64,000 nucleotides of DNA from JAAXPZ01 sp965215705 (lineage in GTDB: Bacteria; Campylobacterota; Campylobacteria; Campylobacterales; Sulfurovaceae): NCBI GenBank assembly GCA_965215705.1, contig CBDCEE010000003.1:62001-126000 (forward strand). Direction: 5' to 3'. The position numbers and the translations under genes are program-made. The notes below the pieces were generated by a model, which saw nothing but the letters and a program-made list of their open reading frames with translations, searched no databases and was not told the origin of the DNA. Positions 25,443-33,714 of this stretch are shown in pieces. Every line of letters begins with the position of its first letter. Within the stretch, counting starts at the first letter, position 1.

Positions 25443-26660
25443 TCACTTTAGGAGTTGACTGGAAATCTCATAGGTATAATTGTTTTTCATGTACGCAAGA
25501 TCATCCCATGTTCTAATAATCAGGCTGGAGAATCCACCACTTGCACATACCGCGAAGATCGCAACATTGCTGGGATCTTGTGCATTCCAGATCGTCTCAC
25601 CCCAATCGATAATACTGCTTAGGTCTTCTATCTCAAACACTGTCTTGCCCTCCAAATACTCATTTGATAAGACTGCAACAAGACTAGGGTTGCCGCCTTT
25701 GTTTAGCTCAATGACATAGCCCCTGTGAGGAGCAGAGGTGGAGTGATAATGAATGTTCTTTATTTGATGATCTGCTCCATCATAGGTAATCCCAGATATT
25801 TTATTGATATTGGATAGATCTATTGTCATCTCTTTTTTAGGCACAGAAAGGGCATCCGTGGTTTTGTACCTCTCTGAACGGTTGGCACTATCATTTGCCA
25901 TTAAAAAATAAGAATCCTCACTGCCGAGTAGACCATCAGGATAGTACCATTTGCCAGCATGGACAACATCAGAGCTGGTTTTGTTTTTTGTCCACAAAGA
26001 AAGATGCGCGCTTGTTTGTGGGGAGACGGTAAATTTTTTGCTTTGGATCTCTACACTGTTGGTGTCAGTCAACTGGATGGATTTATGGGTATTATTCGGC
26101 GTATAATCTCTCTTCAAATAAAATCTCTTAGGTGTGTTCCCAACATTCCCGAGCGCAATAATATCAGTCTTCTTCCCTTTACTGAGAGACAATGCGATAT
26201 CAACACTGTTCCCAGATTTGAACCCATCTTCCTCATCAACTATGAGTTGATAGCTTGTTAGGCTTGCTCCTGAGAGAGATTGCGATAGATGAAAATTAAC
26301 TTGTTGGGGCATGGGAGGAGTGCTGTGATCTTCACATCGTATCATAAGCGTATCGTCCACTCTCGTATCTAGAGCAAACAGATTGATGGGTATGCTGTTC
26401 CCGCTTTTACACTTGAGGGCTACTTCGTATTTTCCTATAATATCGGTTTCGTGGGTCTTGTAGAACGCCCCTGGTTTACCAGTCGACTCTATCCATGTGC
26501 CACCTTTTTCTCGGTAAGCTATCTTTTTGGCATCGGTGATGATCGTCAGTTGTTTTGGCTCCACATTGCTACTCGATCCGCTACCACCACATCCGACAAC
26601 TATCCAAGCACCCATAAGTACTGCTATTGTCCCGATTATTTTTCTTTGTAAGATTTTCAT
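25443..26660 (-). CDS. Lipoprotein, unknown function
   Basis: About 405 residues from the chosen start (MKILQRKIIG). Lipobox is IVVGC followed by GGSGSSS. The rest is beta-rich, with no family I recognise; a DUF4397-like segment is possible around VDIALSLSKGKKTDIIALGN. The longer frame to 26765 would read through the shared promoter box, so I prefer the Met with a lipoprotein signal directly behind it. It lies on the minus strand with the other lipoproteins of the first island. Confidence 0.7.
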   Translation of the reverse strand: MKILQRKIIGTIAVLMGAWIVVGCGGSGSSSNVEPKQLTIITDAKKIAYREKGGTWIESTGKPGAFYKTHETDIIGKYEVALKCKSGNSIPINLFALDTRVDDTLMIRCEDHSTPPMPQQVNFHLSQSLSGASLTSYQLIVDEEDGFKSGNSVDIALSLSKGKKTDIIALGNVGNTPKRFYLKRDYTPNNTHKSIQLTDTNSVEIQSKKFTVSPQTSAHLSLWTKNKTSSDVVHAGKWYYPDGLLGSEDSYFLMANDSANRSERYKTTDALSVPKKEMTIDLSNINKISGITYDGADHQIKNIHYHSTSAPHRGYVIELNKGGNPSLVAVLSNEYLEGKTVFEIEDLSSIIDWGETIWNAQDPSNVAIFAVCASGGFSSLIIRTWDDLAYMKNNYTYEISSQLLK

Positions 26661-26714
26661 GCTATTTTCCTTGTATTGTCTGGTGTGGCTCCTTGGAAGG
26701 GGCATTTTGCATCT

Positions 26715-26753
26715 AAAGTATAACACTCTATTGTGACATGAGAATGATATTTT
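26715..26753 (-). promoter_or_regulatory. Shared lipoprotein promoter box, copy 2
   Basis: Minus strand: ATATCATTCTCATGTCACAA followed by TAGAGTGTTATACTT, an extended -10 TGTTATACT. It is the same block and spacing as copies 1 and 3 and lies about 55 bp before the lipoprotein start at 26660. Confidence 0.6.
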
Positions 26754-26783
26754 ATGTATTGTCAAATCATTGAATTGTCTCTC

Positions 26784-27299
26784 TTATGGAGCTGCCTGGC
26801 TCACATCGTCTAGTAGATGTACGGCTATTTGATAGGGTGGGCTTTTACTTGGCAGCCCTTTAAAGAGGACAAAAGAGAGTGCAGCTTTGTCTGTGTAGCT
26901 GATAAACTGGGCTATAGTGTGATCGGAGGGTACCGAGACAGCTACTGCTTTGTGAGAGAGTCCTGTGATGGGCTGGCTGCTCTCATAGATGGCATAGGGC
27001 GATAGCGTGCTGAAACGGTGTGTATAGTAGTAGAGTGTAAAAACCGGCACAACTCCCCCTACCGCACGCCATTCACAGTAGTAGGTACCTGGGAAGCTAA
27101 GCTTAGGGTTTGTTTTTCCCTCTTGCAGTGGCTTACCGATGACACTCTCCACCTCTGTGTGTGTTAGTAATGTGCAGACTTTTTCACTGGACATATCTTG
27201 GGTCACGCTATTGGCAGGCACCTTGTTGTCTCCTCCACATCCACTGCTAGTCAATATCATAGCAAACCCCCAGAGGAGCCTTCTCGTATAGGAGCACAT
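26784..27299 (-). CDS. Lipoprotein, unknown (DUF3558-like)
   Basis: About 171 residues. The signal sequence ends TSSGC, followed by GGDNKVPAN. The mature part has CTLLTHTEVESVIGKPL, YCEWRAVGG and a later KAALSFVLFKG segment, reminiscent of DUF3558-type lipoproteins; this is tentative. The start at 27299 lies 2 bp after the stop of the preceding lipoprotein gene; an alternative Met at 27317 overlaps that gene. Neither has a clear ribosome-binding site, so coupled translation is likely. Confidence 0.62.
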   Translation of the reverse strand: MCSYTRRLLWGFAMILTSSGCGGDNKVPANSVTQDMSSEKVCTLLTHTEVESVIGKPLQEGKTNPKLSFPGTYYCEWRAVGGVVPVFTLYYYTHRFSTLSPYAIYESSQPITGLSHKAVAVSVPSDHTIAQFISYTDKAALSFVLFKGLPSKSPPYQIAVHLLDDVSQAAP

Positions 27300-27301
27300 G
27301 A

Positions 27302-27748
27302 TCAAAACTTTGTACATGGGTTGACATGGTTATATGCCCCTGCGAGGGTATCCCAAACAGTGGTTTCTAATATCTTGACAGGAGGAGGTACTGAAGTATC
27401 GTAGCACGCAAAGGAGAGTGAATGTTCTGTCGTGCTTGTAATCTCGCAGTAGCCACTGCCTCCATTGCCAGTGAATGAGACTCTGTTTGACTGATAGGTA
27501 CAGGGGAAGGTATCCACATCATCCACTGCATTGTTTTCATAATCAGTATTTGTGCATGTTTGTTCTCCATGGAAATACTTTCTATAGGTGCCACTTGGTT
27601 CATTTGAGCAATGCTCATAAAGTGTCTTGCCCACCAATAATGCTTTGGCATTATAGCTACTGCTACTGCTACTGCCTCCACCTCCGCATCCGATGATTAG
27701 GGTAGCTGTCAGTAGTGCGAGAGGGATGTTTATGTGAATGGATCTCAT
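27302..27748 (-). CDS. Small lipoprotein, unknown function
   Basis: 148 residues with lipobox LIIGC, a Gly/Ser run (GGGGSSSSSS), then about 100 residues with six Cys that could form disulfides (EHCSN, QTCTN, FPCTY, GYCEI, FACYD, NPCTK). Unknown family. It carries the third copy of the shared promoter box and heads a probable two-gene unit with the next lipoprotein. AGGAAGAGACA precedes the ATG. Confidence 0.62.
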   Translation of the reverse strand: MRSIHINIPLALLTATLIIGCGGGGSSSSSSYNAKALLVGKTLYEHCSNEPSGTYRKYFHGEQTCTNTDYENNAVDDVDTFPCTYQSNRVSFTGNGGSGYCEITSTTEHSLSFACYDTSVPPPVKILETTVWDTLAGAYNHVNPCTKF

Positions 27749-27777
27749 TGTCTCTTCCTTTTATGTTGCTTTATCTT

Positions 27778-27815
27778 AACTATAGCACGCCATTGTGATA
27801 TGAGAGTGATATTTT
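27778..27815 (-). promoter_or_regulatory. Shared lipoprotein promoter box, copy 3
   Basis: Minus strand: ATATCACTCTCATATCACAA, then TGGCGTGCTATAGTT. ATCAC is repeated at exactly 11 bp, the clearest of the three copies, with the extended -10 TGCTATAGT. It also abuts the start region of the plus-strand flavin reductase gene. Confidence 0.6.
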
Positions 27816-27846
27816 GTTATACTCTATCAAAAATATGGAGACTATT

Positions 27847-28443
27847 ATGCTTATCAATTTTCAAGAAAAATCCTCTACTCAGCGTTACCACCTCATGACC
27901 AATGTCATCGTCCCTCGACCCATCGCATGGGTGGTGACTGAGGGTAGGGCAGAGGGAAAGGTGGTGACCAATGTAGCGCCTTTCTCCTACTTTACAGCGA
28001 TCTCTTCAGAGCCTGCTGCCGTGCTGATCTCGATAGGGCACCGGGAAGACGGCAGCCCCAAAGATACACTGCGTAATCTCAGGGAGACAAAAAAATGTGT
28101 GATCTGTATCGTAGATGCAGCACATTTTGAGCCTATGCACCTGAGTGCTGAGGGTCTTGAGACCAGCCAGAGTGAACTGGAAGTCTTTGATATCCCTACA
28201 GAGCAGGTACTGGAGGGCTACCCTCCTATGCCTATAGGAATCAAAGCAGCAATGTTTGGTACCTACCTCCAAGAGGTAGACCTGAAAGGTAGCCAAACTA
28301 TCCCTGTCATCATCGAGATAGAGCATCTCTATGTAGATGAGACGATCATCTCTGATCCAGTGAAAATGAAGTTGGAGTTTGACGCCATAGCCAGAATGGG
28401 TGGTACCTACAGAGCACTGGGTGAGAAGCTGAGTACCCCATGA
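27847..28443 (+). CDS. Flavin reductase-like (FMN-binding split barrel) protein
   Basis: About 198 residues. The split-barrel fold is visible in VIVPRPIAWVVTEG, VTNVAPFSYFTAIS, SSEPAAVLISIG and DTLRNLRETK, typical of the flavin reductase-like domain. It probably binds FMN; substrate unknown. I start at 27847 (MLINFQEKS), where GGAG is 6 nt upstream, not at the first ATG in frame (27814). It overlaps the next lipoprotein gene by 4 bp. Confidence 0.8.
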   Translation: MLINFQEKSSTQRYHLMTNVIVPRPIAWVVTEGRAEGKVVTNVAPFSYFTAISSEPAAVLISIGHREDGSPKDTLRNLRETKKCVICIVDAAHFEPMHLSAEGLETSQSELEVFDIPTEQVLEGYPPMPIGIKAAMFGTYLQEVDLKGSQTIPVIIEIEHLYVDETIISDPVKMKLEFDAIARMGGTYRALGEKLSTP

Positions 28444-29066
28444 GATCCTCTTTTTTTACACTGTCCTTGATGGGGATGTTATTGATCTCAGGATGTGGAA
28501 GAGAGAGTAACACAGATATCAAAGAGATGAAGATAGTACAGAGATATACACAGACAGTTACAGAGGACTTTAGTCAGAAAGAGAAGGCTTGGGAAAGTCA
28601 TGAGGGTACATGGATGTGGGATAATGGTACATTGGTACAGACAGCTACTGATGATTCTTTCCCCCTTATTCTCAGAGAAAAGGAGCAATTTGGCACGCTA
28701 GATATTTCTGTCAGATTTAAGCCTCTCTCTGGCCGTATCGATGCGAGTGGAGGGGTAGTATTTCGAGCCTTGGATGAGGCGAACTACTATATCGTTCGTG
28801 CCAATGCATTAGAGGATAATTTCCGCCTCTATACGTTTACAGAGGGCAGTCGTTCACAGATCGCTTCAGCAACAGTTACTAAGCCGGCATTGGGAAAGTG
28901 GCATACGATCAGGGTTATTGCGCAGGGCGACCATATCCAGGCCTATCTAGATAGTATACTCTATATCGACCATCATGATAGCTCTTTTGTCAAAGGCTAT
29001 GTAGGACTTTGGACCAAAGCAGATTCTGTGACAGCTTTTGATGATCTCAAGGTAAGAGGAGAGTAG
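28440..29066 (+). CDS. Lipoprotein with concanavalin/DUF1080-like domain
   Basis: 208 residues. The lipobox is LISGC at about residue 19. The mature domain (about 40-205) has DISVRFKPLSG, GGVVFRALDEANYYIVRANA, GKWHTIRVIAQGDHIQAYLD and GYVGLWTKADSVTAFDDL. This is the jelly-roll pattern of LamG/DUF1080-type domains, which often bind or cleave sugars. Catalysis cannot be judged. It is translationally coupled to the flavin reductase-like gene and to the TrhA gene. Confidence 0.72.
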   Translation: MRSSFFTLSLMGMLLISGCGRESNTDIKEMKIVQRYTQTVTEDFSQKEKAWESHEGTWMWDNGTLVQTATDDSFPLILREKEQFGTLDISVRFKPLSGRIDASGGVVFRALDEANYYIVRANALEDNFRLYTFTEGSRSQIASATVTKPALGKWHTIRVIAQGDHIQAYLDSILYIDHHDSSFVKGYVGLWTKADSVTAFDDLKVRGE

Positions 29067-29068
29067 TG

Positions 29069-29710
29069 ATGCAGCATCCCGTTAACCACTTCTCGTTGAC
29101 TGAAGAGATCTGGCATGCTATCACACATGGTGTCGGATTTTTACTAAGTATTGCCGCTTTGGTACTCTTGATTGTGTTTTCTCTTACAAGTGGCTTGGCA
29201 ACACATGTTGTAGCAGCATCGATCTATGGGGCGTCACTGGTGATATTGTTTGGCAGTTCGACCCTCTATCATGCGGTCACACATCAGCGTGCTAAGCAGA
29301 TCTTTCAACGGTTTGACCATGCTGCGATCTATTTTCTGATCGCAGGCTCCTATACGCCGATCATGCTGATCACGATAGGGGGTGCCTGGGGATGGACACT
29401 TTTTGCTATAGAGTGGGGGATTGCTGTGATAGGGATCCTACTCAAATTTGTCTATCCGGGTAGGTTTGAATTGCTCTCTCTGATCGCATATGTACTGATG
29501 GGTTGGCTGATCGTGATGGTTTTTGGCGATTTCAAAGTGGGTATTGCTCCTGTAGGATTCTGGCTGATGGTCGCTGGCGGACTTGCCTATACGAGTGGTA
29601 TCTTCTTCTATATCAAAGACAACATAGCGTACTTTCATACCATATGGCATATCTTTGTCATGGCAGGTGCGATCCTTCAATTTTTTGCGATACTACTGTA
29701 TGTGGTTTAA
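29069..29710 (+). CDS. trhA: Hemolysin III-family (TrhA) membrane protein
   Basis: Seven-helix membrane protein of 213 residues. Conserved parts are EEIWHAITHGVGFLLS at the start, FGSSTLYHAVTH, RFDHAAIYFLIAGSYTPI and YFHTIWHIFVMAGA at the end, with the His and Asp residues of the PAQR/hemolysin III superfamily. The E. coli member affects membrane energetics. The ATG at 29069 is preferred; a GTG at 29066 overlaps the previous stop. Confidence 0.9.
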   Translation: MQHPVNHFSLTEEIWHAITHGVGFLLSIAALVLLIVFSLTSGLATHVVAASIYGASLVILFGSSTLYHAVTHQRAKQIFQRFDHAAIYFLIAGSYTPIMLITIGGAWGWTLFAIEWGIAVIGILLKFVYPGRFELLSLIAYVLMGWLIVMVFGDFKVGIAPVGFWLMVAGGLAYTSGIFFYIKDNIAYFHTIWHIFVMAGAILQFFAILLYVV

Positions 29711-29740
29711 TGAGGGTATTTTATTAGAGGTAGAGTTAGA

Positions 29741-30208
29741 CTATTTCAAGATAGTGACTTTAGCTCCAAGTACTTTTATGAGGACTTGAGGGCTGAGTTT
29801 GAGCTGCTTACCTCTCACGCCCGCACTTACATATATCTTTTCATGATCTAGGATACTTGCATCTATAAAAGTGGGGTACTGTTTTTTCATTCCCAATGGC
29901 GAGCATCCACCTCGGATATAGCCTGTGATTTTGAGGAGACCTTTCATAGGTAGCATGGTGCATTTTTTACACTCTGCTGCGGTGGCAAGGGCTTTGAGGT
30001 TGAGCTCTTTGTCTCCTGCAACTACTGCGATGATGGGTGCATTCTTTTCATTGAGTGTAACGAGGGTTTTGAATAGTTGATTACCTGGCACACCGATGTG
30101 TTCAGCCACATGTGCCACACTGAGATCATTCTCATTGACAGTATAGGTACATATTTCATAAGACTGTTGATGTCTGTCCAGGATTCTGGCAGCATTGGTT
30201 TTTTTCAT
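29741..30208 (-). CDS. ybaK: Cys-tRNA(Pro) deacylase YbaK
   Basis: 155-residue editing enzyme that hydrolyses Cys mischarged on tRNA(Pro). Family motifs are TNAARILD at the start, NQLFKTLV, AVVAGDKELNLKALA (with the essential Lys region) and GYIRGGCSPLGMKK. It overlaps the FetB gene by 4 bp as the last gene of the five-gene minus-strand operon from 33297, an unexpected partner for an envelope-stress system. Confidence 0.92.
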   Translation of the reverse strand: MKKTNAARILDRHQQSYEICTYTVNENDLSVAHVAEHIGVPGNQLFKTLVTLNEKNAPIIAVVAGDKELNLKALATAAECKKCTMLPMKGLLKITGYIRGGCSPLGMKKQYPTFIDASILDHEKIYVSAGVRGKQLKLSPQVLIKVLGAKVTILK

Positions 30209-30891
30209 GATCCTCTCTTCTGCCAGAGATAGAGGATGGTGCTGATTCCGGAACTTCCTAGTACCATAAACATTACCATGATCTGATAGCGTACTGCGAT
30301 GATAGGATCGATTCCTGAGAGGATCTGTCCGGTCATCATACCTGGCAGAGAGACCAGTCCGACTGCCAAAAAAGAGTTAACCTGAGGGATGAGAGAAGCC
30401 CTGAACGCGATGCCTCTGGCAGTCTCATAGTCATGGGATTCTCGCTCTTTTTCAAACCGCTCTGCGACCAGTGAGACAGCATTCATACAGTTGGCATAAA
30501 GCATACCGGCGATGGGGATGATGTAGCGTGGTTCAGCAAAAGAGTCGATCTCTAGGACAAAATAAAGTACCAGAAAGAGGTTGATACTGCCTCCTATGAG
30601 AATGGAGAGAAAGATGCTCCGGTAGGTAGCCATGTCTTTGATAGAGATATTGCGTAGGGTGATCAGGCTGGCTGTGGAGATCATCACGATGACGATCAGT
30701 AGGGTCATGAGGCTGTTGTTGGCACCAAAGAGATATGCTAGGAGATAGCCGATCAGTAGAAGCTGGAGGATCATTCGTATGCTGGCATAGGCGATCTCTT
30801 TTTGGTTACCTACCCAACGGTAATAGAAATAACCCACCACACTCACAGGCAGAAGAAGATAGAGGAGATGGGCGATCTCTATCTGCTGCAT
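30205..30891 (-). CDS. fetB: FetB/YbbM-family ABC permease-like protein
   Basis: 228 residues with about seven hydrophobic helices. The MQQIEIAHLLYLLLPVSVV start, RMILQLLLIGYLL and IPIAGMLYANCMNAVSLVAE stretches fit the FetB family, the permease of the E. coli iron exporter FetAB. No FetA ATPase gene is adjacent in this window. It overlaps the upstream kinase gene by 13 bp, so it belongs to the same operon, which points to metal or acid stress. Confidence 0.82.
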   Translation of the reverse strand: MQQIEIAHLLYLLLPVSVVGYFYYRWVGNQKEIAYASIRMILQLLLIGYLLAYLFGANNSLMTLLIVIVMISTASLITLRNISIKDMATYRSIFLSILIGGSINLFLVLYFVLEIDSFAEPRYIIPIAGMLYANCMNAVSLVAERFEKERESHDYETARGIAFRASLIPQVNSFLAVGLVSLPGMMTGQILSGIDPIIAVRYQIMVMFMVLGSSGISTILYLWQKRGS

Positions 30892-32120
30892 TGGGTGATC
30901 CTGAAGCAGTTTTCTTCCTCTTCGTAATGATACTCCAAAGTAAGAGAAAGCATTTTGATAATATTTTGTACGATATAGAGCCCCAATCCCAGTCCATGTT
31001 TTTGGTCATGAAAAGGCTCAAGATAGGGCTCCAGAGAGTGGGTAAACTGTGTACCGCTATTGGAGATCATGATTCCTGTACTATCGATACGAATGGTTAC
31101 TTTGTGGTCTGGTGCATACTTGATCGCATTGTCTATGAGATTTTTGATCGCCAGTGCAAGGAGTTCAAAATCCGTATGCAGCCTATAGCTACCTTCATGA
31201 ATGAGTGTTACTTTCTGCTCCATCTCTGTCTCATCAAGTATCATCAGCTCCAATGCCTGCTCTACGATATCCAGGGCACTGTAGTTGGCAAGTTTGGCTT
31301 CATAGCTCGAGCTTAGCATCTGTTCGATCTTGGAAAACTCTTCGATCAGTAGTTCCAGCCGTTCAAAGATCGCATCATAACCCTCTATCTGCTTAGGGTT
31401 TTCGAGAAAGGCATTAAGAAGTCTGCCCTTGGCGATAGGGGTTTTGAGCTCATGCATGATAGATCGCAAAAAGAGCTGCCGGGAGTTGATGAGTGATTCC
31501 AGTTTCCGCAGGGCATCATCAAAGGCATTGGCGACTTGGGCGATCTCATCGTGCTTGTCACTTTTGACAGAGACAGTCAGGTCACCGTCAGCAACGCGCT
31601 GGATCTGTGACTGTAGGGTTTTGAGTGGCTTGAGACTTTGTGTGAGCCATAAATAGAGGAGAGAGAGAAATACCAATGCCGAAAGATACCAAAAGAGTGT
31701 CCACCATGGAAAAGAGAGCGTTAGCTTGTCTTTCAGCATGATCTTAAACTGGGGGTTTTTGATAGAGAGGTGCATCGTGCCTTTAAGGCCCAGTACTTTG
31801 AGCGTACTTTTCATGACTTTTCTCTTCTGTACCATATGCCCATGCTTTAGGATATATTTGATCCTTTTAGGTTTTTTTATCAGTACAAAGTCACTCTCAT
31901 TGAGAAAAAGTTTGAGATTGGGGTCTTTGAGATTTGCGATGAGGGATTTATCTCTATTTTGTCTGAGGTGTCTGTTGATATACAGGGCAGTTTGCATATA
32001 GCGTTTCTGTATCTGTTTGAGATGATCATTTTTTTGGATCGTAAAAAAGGCACTAAAGAATGCTGTGGTGAAGAGCACTGCGACGAGAAAGATGATACGG
32101 ATCTTGTTGTAGATACTCAT
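30879..32120 (-). CDS. ArsS-like sensor histidine kinase
   Basis: 413 residues. There are two membrane helices (about 9-28 and 138-160) around a basic periplasmic sensor, a HAMP domain (SLKPLKTLQSQIQRVADGDL), the acceptor box FLRSIMHELKTPIAKGR with His near 219, and ATPase motifs NLIDNAIKYAP and GLGLGLYIV. The MHELKTPIAKGR box is characteristic of the ArsS family, the acid-sensing kinase of Helicobacter and Campylobacter. It overlaps its regulator gene by 4 bp. Confidence 0.86.
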   Translation of the reverse strand: MSIYNKIRIIFLVAVLFTTAFFSAFFTIQKNDHLKQIQKRYMQTALYINRHLRQNRDKSLIANLKDPNLKLFLNESDFVLIKKPKRIKYILKHGHMVQKRKVMKSTLKVLGLKGTMHLSIKNPQFKIMLKDKLTLSFPWWTLFWYLSALVFLSLLYLWLTQSLKPLKTLQSQIQRVADGDLTVSVKSDKHDEIAQVANAFDDALRKLESLINSRQLFLRSIMHELKTPIAKGRLLNAFLENPKQIEGYDAIFERLELLIEEFSKIEQMLSSSYEAKLANYSALDIVEQALELMILDETEMEQKVTLIHEGSYRLHTDFELLALAIKNLIDNAIKYAPDHKVTIRIDSTGIMISNSGTQFTHSLEPYLEPFHDQKHGLGLGLYIVQNIIKMLSLTLEYHYEEEENCFRITQCSR

Positions 32121-32782
32121 ATCAGCAGTTTATATCCTACACCGCGTACTGTTTTGATAGAGATACCTTCTCCCAGTTTTTTGCGCAGCCGACTTAGTAT
32201 CACAGAGAGTGAACTGTCACTGCCGTATTCAAAGACATCGGAGTCATAGAGTATCTGTTCTTTGGAGACGGTACTGCCGATATTTTTGATCAGTAGTCGC
32301 ATCACCACATACTCTGCGGGGGTTAGATCCAGCTCTTTGCCTTCGACAGTGATACTGTCTTGTGCTTCATTGAGATGGATCTTCTGTGTATGGTTGTTTG
32401 GCTCTGTCTCCTGTATCTTTTTATAGCGTCTGAGTAGCGAGATGATACGGGCATACATCTCTTGGGGGTCATAAGGTTTTGGGAGATAGTCATCCGCACC
32501 GATCTGCAGTCCGATGACTTTGTCACTGAGGTCACTGCGTGCGGAGGAGATGATGATGGGGATGTCATATTTGGCAACCACTTCACGGCAGACCTCCAGC
32601 CCGTCTATGCCAGGCAGTGTGAGGTCGAGGATGAGGAGGTCATACTTCTCGATCCCTGCACTTAGCCCTAGAAAAGGGTCTTGGAAGTTGGTGACCACGA
32701 GGTTGTATCGTGAGAGGTAGTCTGTCAGAAGTGATGCAAACTGTGCATCATCCTCTATCATAAGTATGTTAGCCATAGACAT
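32117..32782 (-). CDS. OmpR-family response regulator (ArsR-like)
   Basis: 221 residues. The receiver has MIEDDAQ at 8-14, phospho-Asp in LILDLTLPGIDG near 54 and KPYDPQE, and an intact output domain ends VKTVRGVGYKLLI. With its kinase it matches the acid-response pair of Campylobacterota in type and order. There are two possible starts (32782 and 32776). It lies 8 bp after the Spy-like gene, so it shares that promoter. Confidence 0.88.
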   Translation of the reverse strand: MSMANILMIEDDAQFASLLTDYLSRYNLVVTNFQDPFLGLSAGIEKYDLLILDLTLPGIDGLEVCREVVAKYDIPIIISSARSDLSDKVIGLQIGADDYLPKPYDPQEMYARIISLLRRYKKIQETEPNNHTQKIHLNEAQDSITVEGKELDLTPAEYVVMRLLIKNIGSTVSKEQILYDSDVFEYGSDSSLSVILSRLRKKLGEGISIKTVRGVGYKLLI

Positions 32783-32790
32783 ATTATAGT

Positions 32791-33297
32791 CTATTTTGGC
32801 TGATGTCTTTTGCCTCTGCCTTTTCTATCCTTTTGGCTATGGAGTTTTTCTATCAGTTCTAAGCGTTGCTCTGGGCTCAATACGGCGATGAACTTCTCCA
32901 TCATGTCTGCTCTGACAGTTGTCATTTTTTTGGCTCGACCTTCAGATGCAGCTATAAATCCCTCTTTGTCAAATCCATCGACAGAGACGAATTTTTTGAG
33001 ATTCATGGAGCCTCTAAGTTCTTTTCTTTGTATTTTCCGTGCCTGCTGCATGGATTTTCGGATCTCTCCCAGTTGGGTTTTCTGTGCTTCGCTCAGGTCC
33101 AGTTTGCGTAAGAGGTGGTTGATTCTTCTGTTGGGGTTTTTTCGCTTCTGTTTTTTATGCAGCTGAGTCTGAAGTGTCTGCCCTTCTATGGTTGTACGGT
33201 GCTGATTGTTGCAGTCTCCTCGTTGTTGTGTATTACCTGCCATTAGTCCAGTGGCACCTGTAAGTGCTATAAGTGTAAGTATTTTAAGTGTTTTCAT
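32791..33297 (-). CDS. Periplasmic Spy/CpxP-like protein
   Basis: About 168 residues from the chosen start (MKTLKILTLIALTG), with a Sec signal peptide to about residue 20. The mature part is a very basic, all-helical protein with two LTxxQ-like motifs (DLSEAQKTQLGEIR and VLSPEQRLELIEKL). Spy and CpxP are chaperones or stress sensors controlled by envelope two-component systems, so its place at the head of the regulator/kinase operon makes sense. The longer frame to 33387 has no signal peptide. Confidence 0.75.
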   Translation of the reverse strand: MKTLKILTLIALTGATGLMAGNTQQRGDCNNQHRTTIEGQTLQTQLHKKQKRKNPNRRINHLLRKLDLSEAQKTQLGEIRKSMQQARKIQRKELRGSMNLKKFVSVDGFDKEGFIAASEGRAKKMTTVRADMMEKFIAVLSPEQRLELIEKLHSQKDRKGRGKRHQPK

Positions 33298-33475
33298 TGT
33301 GTGTCCTTTATTATTGTATTGTCCGTGGGAGGGGGGATCCTTTGGACAAGAGAAGTATGAAGGGTGAATATTAATAGAGTGTTGCATGTTTCTTAATGAG
33401 GGTTAACAGAGTATGCTACAAAGTAGATGTGAATAGAAAGTTGCATAATAGTGTTTTTATTTGTCTTTTTTAGAA

Positions 33476-33529
33476 AACTTTACGTTGTTTTTAAGAATAA
33501 CTATATTAAACTGATCAGTATAAAAAGGT
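33476..33529 (+). repeat. Promoter-like repeat, left copy (partner at 36642-36696)
   Basis: TTTACG (33479-33484), 17-bp spacer and TATATT (33502-33507), ending in TATAAAAAGGT. The copy at 36642 has the same blocks with a 16-bp spacer. The two flank the ABC operon in the same orientation. The right copy sits before the RHH cassette; the left precedes the ABC operon and a remnant of a cassette-like gene. Confidence 0.55.
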
Positions 33530-33624
33530 CTTACTTTTAGTAGTACATTAAATTCTATAAGTAGAGTGGCTATAAAACTTTGATATCGAATTTTTGTGTA
33601 TTTACTTTTAAAGGAGGTAATAGT

Positions 33625-33693
33625 ATTAAGACTGAAAATGGTGAAGAATGCGGTGCTGGATGTTATATTATTGAGCCTTCTCGTTTAAAGTAA
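33625..33693 (+). pseudogene. C-terminal remnant related to the unknown cassette protein at 36959
   Basis: An open segment ending T-E-N-G-E-E-C-G-A-G-C-Y-I-I-E-P-S-R-L-K-stop. The last part matches the C-terminus E-S-G-E-W-A-A-G-C-Y-I-I-E-P-I of the protein at 36959-37603. Codons differ at most positions, so it is an old, diverged relative, not a recent copy. There is no start codon and no upstream part of the gene. Confidence 0.5.
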
Positions 33694-33714
33694 AAATAAA
33701 ATTAAGGAATGAAT

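Larger units (their letters stand above)
33298..33714. other. 417-bp region without an intact gene
   Basis: It holds the divergent 5' regions of the Spy-like operon (near 33300-33420) and of the amino acid ABC operon. A promoter-like repeat lies at 33476-33529 and a 22-codon coding remnant at 33625-33693. The sequence is markedly AT-rich. Nothing else is recognisable. Confidence 0.6.

Noticed and set aside
30735..31316. 193-residue plus-strand frame over fetB and the kinase
   Set aside because: It lies opposite two well-supported genes, with no motif or ribosome-binding site.
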